From: Beroe ovata
Lineage: Eukaryota; Ctenophora; Nuda; Beroida; Beroidae
Assembly: GCA_946803715.1 (NCBI GenBank)
Contig: CAMPET010000157.1
Location: 72,801-125,850, forward strand
Length of the DNA stretch: 53,050 nucleotides
Reading direction: 5' to 3'
In this document: positions 23,184-34,547 of the stretch, one piece after another
How the letters are laid out: every line of letters starts with the position of its first letter
Position numbering within the stretch: position 1 is the first letter of the stretch
The notes under the pieces: model-generated
The model's input: the letters and a program-made list of their open reading frames with translations, nothing else
What the model was told of the DNA's origin: nothing
Database searches by the model: none
Program-made: the position numbers and the translations under genes

Positions 23184-23957
23184 ATCATAGTGAGACTATA
23201 GGGTTTCAACTTTGCCATGCATGAATTATTCCAGTATAGTTTCGCCTTCAACTTTAAATTATTTTGGAACGGGTTTTGATTTATTATTCTTCATCAATTT
23301 ACGTCAGAATTATTTATAGAATTTTTAAAAGTGGCTTTGGGATGCATGGCATTCCACGCGGCACACGTGATTATGTTATGGAATTCAAACTGAGTTTGAG
23401 AAATGAAACAATGTCATACTTATGTTGCAAACAAATAAATTTGTAAATTATCGAACAAAATGTTGAATCACCAACTTTGAAATTAAAGTCCCAAAATACC
23501 ATCGTATAGTTCAGTATTAACGTGTTTAACGAACAGTTAAAATGGTTTCATAACTTGAAGCATCATTTTCACCATCTATTTTTGTGCCATAAAACTGAAC
23601 ATTGATTTTAATCAGCTGCTGTAGCTTTGCACTCAGAAACAAAACAATCAAAGCTGTATAAGGAACAATTACAAACGAGTTCTGGATAAAAAGATAACAA
23701 CCACCATTGCGTAAGCAAACACACTCGTAATATCTGAATTAATTATAGGATTTCTCCCTACCCTTGCTGCTTGCTGGCGGGATTTTATCCCTGGCAAGGA
23801 ATGACAATTGCGCGACGTCGACGGTAGGGAAAAACCCTACAACTGAATTAACAATTCACACTGCTGCACTTCAGCCCGCTTTACATTGAGCTTGAAACTC
23901 ATTCAGCACACTCAAATAGGGTTCAATTTAGGACAAATAGGGAGCTAATCCGGCTAG
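23184..23957. other. Intergenic region between convergent ALG11 and PIAS
   Basis: Shared 3' flank of two convergent genes. It includes AATAAA at 23434-23439 on the plus strand, a plausible ALG11 poly(A) signal. It also holds a 100-bp MITE at 23743-23842. No further gene seen. Confidence 0.5.
23734..23851. mobile_element. 100-bp MITE with 20-bp TIRs and 9-bp target-site duplication
   Basis: The element spans 23743-23842. Its ends are inverted repeats of consensus TTRTAGGRTTTYTCCCTACC (17 of 20 match between 23743-23762 and the complement of 23823-23842). The flanks are a perfect 9-bp direct repeat, CTGAATTAA, at 23734-23742 and 23843-23851. It is too small to encode a protein. A 9-bp duplication fits Mutator-like elements, but the superfamily is inferred from that length alone. 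Similar right ends (CGACGGTARGGNAAANCCYTA) occur near 33328, 33750 and 33778. Confidence 0.85.
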
Positions 23958-26900
23958 TCAGTCGATTGTTATAATGTTATCAGTATCTCGACTCCTAGAA
24001 GAAGAATGTTGCTGAGGTGGCTGCTGTGGTAGTCTGGAATTGGAGGCAGCACTGACAGCCGCCTGGCCCATGGTTTGGCGTAAGCTTGACCCGCCCTGCT
24101 GGGGCAGGAGTTGCTGTTGCTGTGAGGTACCCTGATGACCAACTTGTTGCTCCAGTTGGTATCGGTGGTATTGCCGCATCTTGTTCAATTCTCGCATGAA
24201 ATTCGTAAACGCGGGCTGAAAATATTCAAATTAAAGACCACCTCTTAAAACTTTAATACACTGTTAAAGAAAGAAGTGAATCCAAAAATGAGTACTTACA
24301 TCACCATCGGAAAGGCTGCCTTGGCACATTGATACCAGGGCTTCAAATCCTGTGAATAGGGGTATTCCGTATTATAAACATGCATTGTATCAATAAAACC
24401 CGCCAGATTGCACCGCCAGCCACTCGCTCAGATCATTGCATCGATCATATAATATCGCGCGCGCATCCTATTTGCGCGACAGTTTCACGCATTACGACCT
24501 CGCGCCATACGCTAAGTTTTTGTCCATTCCTCGATTGAAACCGACTATATGGTAGAAAGTTCTAGGATATGATTTCACATCATACTGACGTCATGAACGA
24601 CGAAATGCTACGTCCATAGGGAGGTGCCCGGAAAGTGGAACATTTTAGTTGAGTCAAATGAACACATGGGACGACAGTTAGGTCAGTCCTGTTTACCAGG
24701 GACAGAATTTCAAACCAATACTGGTCCGTAAATCGTACCATTTAGTTTGTTGAGGAAACCAGCCTGGTCTGCCTTGGGGGGTTGTTCGGGTTGTGTTTTC
24801 TGCGTTGTTTTAATCACTGACGTCTGCTGCACACTGACTGCTTGCCTGATTGAATGAGTACCGATAAAGGACGAAACTCATAGGTAGCAATCTAATGAAA
24901 GATAATTGATAGGTGTTTCCTTCTCACTTTTTGGCTGGCGGGGGAGGGCACTCCTCGTCATCTGATGATAGGATATCGATAACATCGTGAACTGGTTCTG
25001 CAGTCGCTCCTAACAGGACAGATTCTAATTTACATCTCAGGTATACATCATTTCACTCTTCAAGTTTGTCACATTAGTACAAGATAACAGTTACTCTAGT
25101 TTTTTGGTTGTCACTAAATTACGAATAGCGATAGAGGTTACAAGGTCTCGGTGTTCATTGTACAGTGTAAAGATATCTAACTTGGAAAACAGATGCAGTT
25201 AGGTAAACCCCATAAAACAACTAGCGACCAAATGCCAATTAAACAAGACTCGTCCCTTCTGCCTAATTTGTCCATGTACATTCGATTTTTACAGCAAGTC
25301 CCTTGAGAAACATATCTTTGTCCATATAGGTACATTCGATATCGGTCATAAGCACAAACCAGTAATTTGGCTAATTGACAGTAATCAGATTAGTTCTGAT
25401 ACTTAGTTCTGATACTTAATAGGATCATTGCTAGTTCTAAAAAGACATTGTTAATATAATTAGTTAGTCGTCAGATCAATTGGTGGTTGAGAGTGAACAG
25501 TCGAACACTCACATTTCACATGTAATATGATTCCAGGACGTGATGTGTGTGTAGAATGTGTAAAGCACTCGCTAAACTTAGTGAATAAATGTAAACTTTC
25601 ACTTTACAAAACATTTTCCTGGTGGCATAAATACGAGTTTGGAAATGAACGAGTTTTATATCATAATAACACGAGGTTTGTGATTAAATAACGAACTCTG
25701 CGTAGTATCTTAATTTCAAGTTTCTTTACGATGGTAAATACTGAATGGTGATTGGAACATCAAATCTTTTCGCTACAAGCATCTTCCGATATTTACTCTT
25801 TTCAGAAAATCAAACATCATCATGAGATGCTGTACTATCAAGAATAACGGAATGGAAATCGGGATGTTTAAATTAACGACAGTACTCGTGACACCAACAA
25901 GCACATTACCATTGGAACTGTGCCAGAAACACTGTCACACACGTCCCACGCTATGATGTACAGTGCACACTATAATAGTCACTCGACACCAAGATGTACA
26001 TTGTAAAAACGATGTACAATGTATTTCTATTATACAATGTACGTGATAAACAGTCATGAGCCAAGTTATCAGAGTAACTGCATTGTACCAGGATAACTGC
26101 GTGTTACCAAGGTAGTGTGTCACCAGGACAACTGTAGGACCAGGATATCTGCATTTTACCAGAGTAACAATAAGGGACCATGGTAACTACATGTTACCAG
26201 GATAAGTGTATGTCACAATGGTTACTCCATGTTATTCGGAAAACTGTATTTTAGCAGGATAACTTTGTGTACCAAGTGCTACTACATGTTACCAAAGTAA
26301 TTGCATGATGCCAGTGTCCAAAGTTAATATTACCACGGTAACATAATGTTACCAGGATAACTGTTACCAAGGTTTCACGTTTATTCTGCATAATAACACC
26401 GAAACTCCACTGTTCACATTAGAAATGTACATGATAAATTCTTATTGTTAACGGCCATCGGCGATGGTTCCAACTCTCACAGTTACGCGTTACCAGGCAA
26501 GTTATCATGGTAACCATTCAATGTATATACATTGAACAGAGACCGTGTATACCACCATAACACACGTTGTACATTGGTCTCTACATCTCATTAGTCTGCG
26601 TGTAATACACGCTAATCAATTATGCAGTGTAATCAGCTCTCTATGTGTACTAATCATCAATGATACACGGTGGAATGTGGAATGTACATAACACAAACAC
26701 ACCCACAGACTCAGAGCACATGTTGATAGCCGCAATACATGGCGGCGGCTCCTGTGCCACGCCCAGTTTGCGGTTACACAACTCTCACTCACTCACTCTC
26801 TCTCTCCCTCTCCGAACATATAATTTGACAAAACAGCGCTCTCTCTTTCCTCAGGGCGCGGCCGCCTATTGGCTCTCACGAGTATTCCAGCGCGCTGATT

Positions 26901-29900
26901 GGACGCCGCAGTTATTACTAAAAATAGCGTTGCCCGTATAAGGAATAATTTATCAAATATATATTTTATACACGCGAAGTTACACTAGGTGAGGGGAGGT
27001 AATGATGTGTGTAGGTGAGTGTGTCACTTGATAATCGTATACATTGCATGGTAACTCATAGCAACGCATGGTAACGCATGGTAACACAGTAGAGGCGGAC
27101 ACGTGAGGGGTGGAATGGAAACACACACACGCACCCACACACACACCCACACACACACCCACACACACACCCACACACACACACAAACACACACAAAAAA
27201 ACANNNNNNNNNNGAACTACACACACACACACACACACACGCGCGTGAATGGAAGAAAGGGTAAACTTCAAAACAACTTCCAAATATATATTCTGTCAAA
27301 AAATGAGATTAGTATCATGATACGTGTACATGTGCATTGTTTAGGTGCATCATCTTTAGGGTGACATCTTTAGAGTGACATCGATGAATCAATGGTGAAA
27401 TTCACTCATGTTGACTTAATTGCAGGCTAACCTGATACTCCAATATCCCCCTTTGCATGTGTAGATGAAACAGAAATGTTTGGCAAGTGCATGTGCACCT
27501 GATAAAGTTTCATATTCCTGCATGTGCCCCCAAATATCACAGCAAGGTAATCAGCGGTACATGCATCACTTCCTTAGCAAGAGCTCAACAATCGATATAC
27601 TAGAGTCCATCGCTATATCGTGTGATTATATATTAGCAGCGTTAGTGATTACGTTGACAGTAATTTAGTGTCGAGCTTTGAATTTAACCCTGAAATATTG
27701 AGAGCGAGGATTCTAAAACCGGATAAAGATATAATCTAATTATTGTGATATTGAACTATCTACTTGAACGAATATTGTTACATTATACATTTAATACACT
27801 CTGAGATATGTACTGTTTCGTTTTTACCTAAATGAAATGTACATCTCTTTCTCAGCTTGTACTGTGTATAGCTACACAGTGTCTACGGTACAGCTACAAC
27901 GTACTGGATTGTTCCTGTTTAACTCCGAACGTTGACTGCAAGTTACCGTACAATTGATTATTATACGTGAGACATAGGGGGAGAGAGAGGGACCAAGATT
28001 TAAAATACCGGGAAATACTCGAAATTCTGGGAAATAGAATTGAGAATATTTCTCAGAATTTTAAAGTGCGGGGACAACCATCTGATTTCCAAGAACTGTG
28101 AGGTAAACAAAATCAACGCTCTACGTCTCTGTACCATTGTTTCTTAACTCAGAAACAGAGGACGGGATTCGGGTTTATTTAGGGCCGCGAGAAGTTGTCT
28201 AGTCCCTTCATATTTCATGTTCAATTATATAGTCCCGTCATAATTCATGAACAATAATTATGTTGATATGAATCAATTAATAACGGGAAATGGTCAAAAG
28301 AGGGCTCTTATTACACGATCGCAATCGCTCTATAGTGGTTACGGTCATCAGTGACTGAACACCGTGATAATGAACTGGTACTGAATGTAGTCAGGTTAAT
28401 GCATTTCACACTTGCGCTAGAGTCTAGAGTAGGGATTATACCTTTAGCCAATATAATGTAGCTAAATTCCAAAACACATTACAGGCTGTAGGTACAAAGT
28501 ACATTGTATACCGTCTACCCCAGTACCCCATTACACCCCCCTCCCCGGATATTACACACACACNATTACACGATCGCAATCGCTCTATAGTGGTTACAGT
28601 CAGCAGTGACTGAACATCGTGATAATGAACTGGTACTGTAGTCAGGTTAATGCATTTCACACTTGCGCTAGAGTCTGGAGTAGGGATTATTATACCTTTA
28701 GCCAATATAATGTAGCTAAATTCCAAAACACATTACAGACTGTAGGTACAAGGTACATTGTACGTAATACATTGTATACCGTCTTCACCAATACACCATT
28801 ACACCCCCAGATATTACACACACACACACCCCAATTCCGTACGAAAACCCTCCGGGCTTTTCAAATGAACGCGCAATAGCGTTATATTGGTACTGCGGAA
28901 CTAGTTCTATGGTAACCTAACTTAACATTTATATTCCCGGAGATGGTAGAGTGAGAGTGATCTTTACCTGTGGCTGCTGAGTCAGGCCCTGTCTCTGAAT
29001 TGGGACTGTCCACAGAGATGGCCTCCGGTTGTGAGGGTCGTACTTCTGAGGGTCTCGGGTCTGAAGAGGAGAGGGGTGAGTTGGATCAACTTCTCATGTA
29101 TATGCCAATCAGTAATGGACAAAGAGTATCTTGTGTATGAATCGTATTTTAAAACCGTAGTGAAATAAACTCAAATGTAACCTTCTCGATCGGTAAGAGC
29201 TTTCCAAGACCCATCTGGAAACACCTCAATTTCCTCGGCTTGCGAAACTTGGGCTATGATCAGCTTGAAGAAAGCGTCTATGGCCAGAGTCTGATATTTG
29301 GCGGGACCATCACAAACAGGACATTGCCACGTCGCTTTCCGTTCATTCATCTGAGGAAGGCAAGTGTGAGGCAAGCGTGAGGCAGATGGCCCGATTGCCA
29401 GAGAAAGAGACATTCCTGATTTCGCTGAGTAGTTCACAAGAGACACAGGAAAGACAACAAGAGATAATAAAAATATAAAGCTGGTAAAGTGGTAAAAATT
29501 CTTATTGAAGAAAGATTGTGAACCTGTAAAAAGGTCGAAGCATCAAAACACTGAAGATGACTGCAAGTCGTGGGCCTGCATGGTATCTGGATCCGGGCTT
29601 TACTGAGTGGGCAGAGTAATGAGACTCGTAGACTGGTTGTCGCTATCTCATTGTCGTCACACGATAACTTCTCTTTTATCAGAGCCTGAAAAACGGGGGT
29701 GTTGAAAAGATTGCAGCAGATACTATCGGAATGCCGTATTTTCGACAAATAGTTTACATCGTGATCCGTATCGTTACCTTGCTATGATCCACATTCCTGA
29801 CGTGTTTCTTCAGACGGTCCAGTAAAATCTGTGAGTTGTGTTGTCGAACCAGTCTGACTACGATACAGTGTCTCTGTCCGTAGTTGGCAGCCCAGGTCAC

Positions 29901-31344
29901 ATTGAGCACATTGGGGTACGCACTACTCAATCGACAATGACCCGTTATGTCAATAGGGATCGAGGGAGGACGCTTCACGTTCGAACTTTGAGGTTCTTGA
30001 AACTGCCAAAATAATTGTTTACAGTAATAAGGATTTAGAGACAAATGAATTCATAACTGGAAATTTTGCTAGGCATGGTCCATAAGAAAGGTCCATAAGA
30101 ATGGTCCATAAGAATGCATCATAGTGTAGTTGGAAACTCACACTAAACGCCTGGTTTCCGTTAACTTTGAGCGCGCAGAAAGCTGGGAAGTGATCAGCCT
30201 GCTCACAACTAGTTTCCAACAAACAAAGACGAACTTGTATCTGCACCATGTAGTTGTATGACATGATATTGCCACCTTGCATAGGCTGCATTGTCCTGTG
30301 AAGTGAAAGGTTGTCAATGATCATGTGAAGACAAATTTCGCATTGTGAAGTCTACATGATGTGGACTTCATCATAATGTAGAACTGATCAACATTATCAT
30401 GATGTATCTTGCATCAAAATATGCGGTATCATTTACCTGCTATCATAAATAGCTTGGACTTGTCTCTGACTGAGGTAGAACGGTAGAGCAGTTTCCTGGT
30501 ACCGACTTGGACCATGATCGACTAGACTTGTTGGTTTGATAAGGACGTCTAACTCCTCATAGAATGGCAGATCTTTGAATGTGACGTCTGGCAAAACTGG
30601 AACTTGTTGCTGAACAAATAAGGCGTATAGTGTTTAGTGAGTTGTGAGTTGTCATAAAGGATGGTGAGTTATGATGTAACAGCATTCAATCGGTAATAGT
30701 TAATACGTTTTACCTTGTCTGATTGAGAATCTTTCTGGAAAGATGCAGATGAAAGGGACTTGCTAGAGGATGCTGTTGGAGTTGAGGCAGCAGGAGGGGT
30801 TGGGCTCGGGGAGGACACATCAGTCTTCTCATCTGCTACCAAGGTTTAATTTAGAAATGATGTTTGATTATTATAAAAGGAAGATTATTATAAAAGGAAG
30901 ATAAGGCTCATCAGCTTCCACAAAACATGCCTGATGAAGAAAGGGGGACACAGTTTGGGTCCTGAACTCCACCAACAATTTGCATTTGTCTGCTGGGGTA
31001 TCTCCTGTTGTACAGGTCACGTATGGATGATGCAACTTTACAGTCCTTTGACACATCATTTATATTCTTAACCAAATAAAGGGCCCGAGCTAGGAGTTCC
31101 TGTTTTCTACCAACACGTGATCTATTGCACATATTCATCAATTGCTGAAGTTCTTGAACTCTAAAATTCGTCACCATCCTCTGTAAAAAGACCAAGTCAT
31201 TCCTATATCCATATCAGTATTTAGATATGGATGGAAACATATTACATCATCTCAAAAATGGGCCATTGGTGATCATTTGAAACTTACTCTCAAGACCTCT
31301 TTTTCAATGGCTTGACTGCTTTGTCGTTTATCTGAATTATTCAT
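23958..31344 (-). CDS. PIAS: PIAS-family SUMO E3 ligase
   Basis: PIAS proteins bring SUMO-charged UBC9 to nuclear substrates and modulate transcription factors. Thirteen coding exons in consistent phase, given high to low: 31344-31288, 31180-30931, 30835-30714, 30609-30437, 30295-30142, 30002-29778, 29685-29524, 29350-29182, 29060-28968, 25009-24928, 24845-24739, 24349-24300 and 24215-23958, giving 633 residues. Domains: SAP (about 20-55, [11 protein letters not shown] then [11 protein letters not shown]), PINIT (about 145-290, with [16 protein letters not shown]), SP-RING (about 330-400, with [14 protein letters not shown] and WQCPVCDGP, so the zinc ligands are present), SIM with acidic run ([11 protein letters not shown], about 475-487), and a Gln/Ser-rich tail ending DNIITID, like the C-terminal IISLD of animal PIAS. 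Exon 2 appears to use a GC donor (CAG|GCATGT). The intron 25010-28967 is 4 kb and repeat-rich. It is divergent from the syntaxin gene. Confidence 0.96.
25930..26390. repeat. Degenerate GTTACC-type minisatellite and GTACA/TGTAC palindromes in a PIAS intron
   Basis: 26060-26380 has more than a dozen imperfect units of the type ATGTTACCAGGATAACTGT at irregular spacing of about 20-30 bp. Just before it, 25955-26045 is packed with GTACANTGTAC-like palindromes (GATGTACATTGTA, GATGTACAATGTA, ACAATGTACGTG). Similar GTACAGTGTAC strings occur at 18075, 20480 and 28740, so the motif is dispersed locally. Confidence 0.7.
26735..26950. promoter_or_regulatory. Promoter-like cluster inside the 4-kb PIAS intron
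   Basis: Within about 210 bp lie ACATGGCGGCGG (YY1-like, 26737-26748), a CT-rich initiator-like stretch, a CG-rich patch (GGGCGCGGCCGCC), two ATTGG boxes (complement of CCAAT) at 26868-26872 and 26898-26902, a perfect MEF2-type CTAAAAATAG at 26918-26927, and GTATAAGG (TATA-like, or an imperfect CArG box) at 26936-26943. The matches are visible in the sequence; activity is inference. On the minus strand it could drive a short PIAS transcript with the SIM and tail exons only. Confidence 0.35.
27119..27242. repeat. CA microsatellite with 10-bp gap
   Basis: (AC)n interrupted by CCC in an 8-bp rhythm (ACACACCC), then ten unknown bases at 27204-27213, then (AC)n and GCGCG. It lies in the PIAS intron 25010-28967. 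Confidence 0.95.
28310..28826. repeat. ~255-bp direct duplication joined by one N (probable haplotype duplication)
   Basis: 28310-28563 and 28565-28826 are near-identical, both beginning ATTACACGATCGCAATCGC and ending in a CA run. They differ by scattered substitutions and small indels. The left copy ends exactly, and the right copy begins exactly, at the single unknown base 28564. This is the pattern of two alleles joined by an assembler. It lies in the PIAS intron. Confidence 0.85.
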
Positions 31345-33235
31345 GGCAGCAGACACTAAAGTGCAATTTGTTAATGGGGTCATATCTTTGTAATTCATGA
31401 CAAGGGCATAGCATAGAAAGTGCAATAATATTAGTAATAATAAAAACAATAGTAATAATAGGTGTAATTTAGTCACTGCTATTAACCATAAAAGCCTATA
31501 CTCTGCAATGTGAAATACTGATAACCTGAAATTCTAGGGAACCAAACTAAATATAAAAACAAAAATAGAGTAGAACTAGAAGTCCTGCTATGAAAAAGTT
31601 AAAACAGTTTAATAAGTTAGCAGTAATAAGTTAAAATAAACATTTGTTCAATTAAGAACTAAAACAATGAAAATAACTAAACAATATTGTACCATTGTCA
31701 TATTGTTCGGGTGTCACATTTCCATAAAGCTGAAATGAACTGTTTCTTGCTAAGTTGACTGGATTTAAGCATGCTAATAGATAACCTATCTTAATCATAA
31801 GTCATTAACTCTCAACTATTTCAGTTCTTGAATTGAATTGAATTGAATTGAATTGAATTGAATTGAAATTATATAATCCCACTCTGCATGGAACTGGTGT
31901 ATCTTCATACCATAATAAAGAGATTTTGCATTGATTCAAGCTGTGTGGCATTCATTCACATATGGTTAAATACAAGCTACAAAATAGGTTCTGATTTTCT
32001 GAATAAAGATATGAAGATGAGCAATAAAGATAAGAAGATAAACACTATCATTATTTTTAATATGATTTTGTTGTAAAATTTTGTAAATTGAATTTTGATT
32101 CTTATTTTATTTTTTGTCAAATAAATGTTACCTGTCCACTGTCAGATTTTACCTGGCCTGTTTCTCGCCGCGCGCGAAAAAAAAGGTCAAATGAAATTTG
32201 AAAAACCTAGACCTGTCCATGTTCATTTTTCTTTCGCGCCTGGTATATGCCCAAACGTTGCGCCCCCTGTTCTACTCAGTGAACTGAAAAGGAGGCACGC
32301 AGCGCGCGGAGTTTTTGGGTCACGTAGCGCGCGCCTCAATCGAAGGCCAGAGCCATTAGCCTATGCGATTTTTTTCAGATTTTTTCGGCAGAAAGCTAAT
32401 TTGACTTGTTTTTGGGAGAAACGNATTATTCATGGCAGCAGACACTAAAGTGCAATTAGTTAATGGAGTAATATCTCTGTAATTCATGACAAGGGCATAG
32501 CATGGAAAGTGCAATAATATTATTAATAATAATAATGATAGTAATAATAGGTGTAATTTAGTCACTGCTATTAACCTTAAAAGCCTATACTAGGGAAATT
32601 CTAGGGAATAAACATTTGTACAATTTAGAACTAAAACAATGAAAATAACTAAACAATATTGCACCATTGTCATATTGTTTGGGTGTCACATTTCCATAAA
32701 TCTGAAATGAACTGTTTCTTGCTAAGTTGACTGGATTTAAGTATGCTAATAGATAACCTATCAAAAGTAAATAAACATAATAGTCATAAAATATAATAGT
32801 CATTAACTCTCAACTATTTCAGTTCTTATATAATCCCACTCTGCATGGAACTGGTGTATCTTCATACCATAATAAAGAGATTTTGCAACTGAACTGAACA
32901 TCAAAACTTTGGTATTGATTCAAGCTGTGTGGCATTCATTCACATATGGTGAAAATACAAGCTACAATTAGGTTCTGATTTTCTGAATAAAGATATGAAG
33001 ATGAGCAATATTTTGTTGTAAAATTTTGTAAATGGAATTTTTATTTTTATTTTGCCGGATAAATGTTACCTGTCCACTGTCAGATTTTACTTGACCTTTT
33101 TCTCGCACGCGCGTGCATTCATCGATGAAAGCGCGCGCGACAAAGATCAAATAAAACCTGACAAACCTAGCTATCCACTGTTTTTTGCGCGCCGCAGCGC
33201 GGCGCACGCCTCAATCGAAGGCCAGAACCATGCTT
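31336..33235. repeat. ~0.9-kb direct duplication of the PIAS 5' flank, joined by one N
   Basis: Sequence from 31336 (in PIAS exon 1, just before its ATG on the minus strand) to about 32360 recurs from 32425 to about 33235. The second copy begins with the same ATTATTCATGGCAGCAG. Copies differ by indels: (TTGAA)n at 31826-31867 is present only in the left copy. The join at the single N 32424 again suggests two haplotypes, so the second partial PIAS exon 1 is probably not a separate gene. Confidence 0.85.
31826..31867. repeat. (TTGAA)n pentanucleotide microsatellite
   Basis: Eight tandem TTGAA units upstream of PIAS. They are absent from the matching position of the second duplication copy, so this is a likely length polymorphism between haplotypes. 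Confidence 0.95.
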
Positions 33236-33345
33236 CGCAGGTCGATCGCAACTTGCATCAGCAGTTCATTATCACCAAGGTGCTTGTAAAATTTCAATTG
33301 TCAGATTTTATTTGACCTCTGTTTTTCGACGGTAAGGAAAAACCT
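33057..33345. mobile_element. CG-rich foldback element
   Basis: GTCAGATTTTACTTGACC near 33080 and GATCAAATAAAACCTGAC near 33145 form inverted arms around a palindromic core GCATTCATCGATGAAAGCGCGC. A second CG-rich palindromic patch (GCGCGCCGCAGCGCGGCGC) follows. Related copies lie at 32125-32350 (the other haplotype copy) and, inverted, at 11445-11510. The right edge carries the CGACGGTAAGG end shared with the 23.7-kb MITE family. No coding capacity. Confidence 0.55.
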
Positions 33346-34150
33346 TATTTTTTAACCAAAATGAAAAAGTCTACTTACATATTCTCTGTATTAATCAATC
33401 ACATTGTGGCATTGCTACTTGTGTAGTCAAAAAGATTATGCGTCGATATAATAAGCAAGCATCTGACAAAATATTTGTAGGATACAATACTTAATTTATT
33501 TAATGTCAATATGCGAAGAACTATCTGTACACTTCTGCACTATACAAAATGGAGCAACCCATTACTCCAAATTCCAAAATGCTCTGCATCACATTTTAAC
33601 CATGACTCTGAGCATTTTGGAGTGTTGAGAGGCCCAGCACTGCTGACTGCAGTTGTACGCTGTGAGGGTCTTAGTTTTAGTACTAGTCTAAGAAGTCGCA
33701 ATTTAAACACCCCGAAAGCTGAGGTAGGTATTGGACTGATNCGCGCACCGACGGTAGGGTAAAATCCTACAAGTTTTTCGACGGTAAGGAAAAGCCCTAC
33801 AACCAAAAAGTCTACTTACATAATACATATGCTCTGTATTAATCATTCACATTGTGGCATTGCTACTTATGTTGTAAAAAAGATTATGCATCGATATAAT
33901 AAGCAAGCATCTGATAAAAAATTTGTACAATACAATACATAATATTTATCTAATGTAAATATGCGAAGAACCATCTGTACATTTCTGCACTATGCAAAAT
34001 GGAGCAACCCATTGCTCCAAATTCCAAAATGCTCTGCATCACATTTTAACCATGACTCTGAGCATTTTGGAGTGTTTAGAGGCCCAGCACTGCTGACTGC
34101 AGTTGCAAGCTGTGAGGATCTTAGTTTTAGTACTAGTCTAAGAAGTAGTT
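33320..34150. repeat. ~380-bp direct duplication joined by one N
   Basis: About 33328-33700 and 33778-34148 match closely, starting at CGACGGTAAGGAAAA and running to ACTAGTCTAAGAAGT; the join is the single N at 33741. Each copy holds an internal hairpin in which TCCAAAATGCTC pairs with GAGCATTTTGGA (33573-33584 with 33610-33621 in the left copy). This is a likely haplotype duplication. Between here and the syntaxin start at 34548 I see no gene. Confidence 0.75.
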
Positions 34151-34547
34151 TAATCAGTAGGAATTGGTAACTCTAATCAATGGGTTGCAGTCATGCTTGA
34201 GCATGGAGACTTCACTTTACTCATGGATTGAGGCATAGGTACTCATACTGAGTGACTGCAGCCTCTTAAACTGTCGGGGATATTCTGAGCTGAAATTCAG
34301 TAGTGGCTGATCTTGGAAAGCATGGCCGACTAACAATGCCCTAAGGCTCCAAACGACAGCTAGTCAATTCACGTTTAAGTGGCAATTGAGTCATTGATGA
34401 CCAGAAGATGGTTGGGTTATGTTATATGTTCTATAATCCTTCACCAAGCAGGATCACAAATGAGACTGATCCAGCTAGACTGTTAGTACAGACTGAGGGG
34501 TACAGTAGACCAAAACCTATTTCAAATATCTCGCTGTTTCTAGCATA

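Noticed and set aside
32425..32480. A second PIAS exon 1
   Set aside because: It holds only the upstream flank and the first codons, starts at a single N, and mirrors the true exon 1 flank; it is an assembly duplication.
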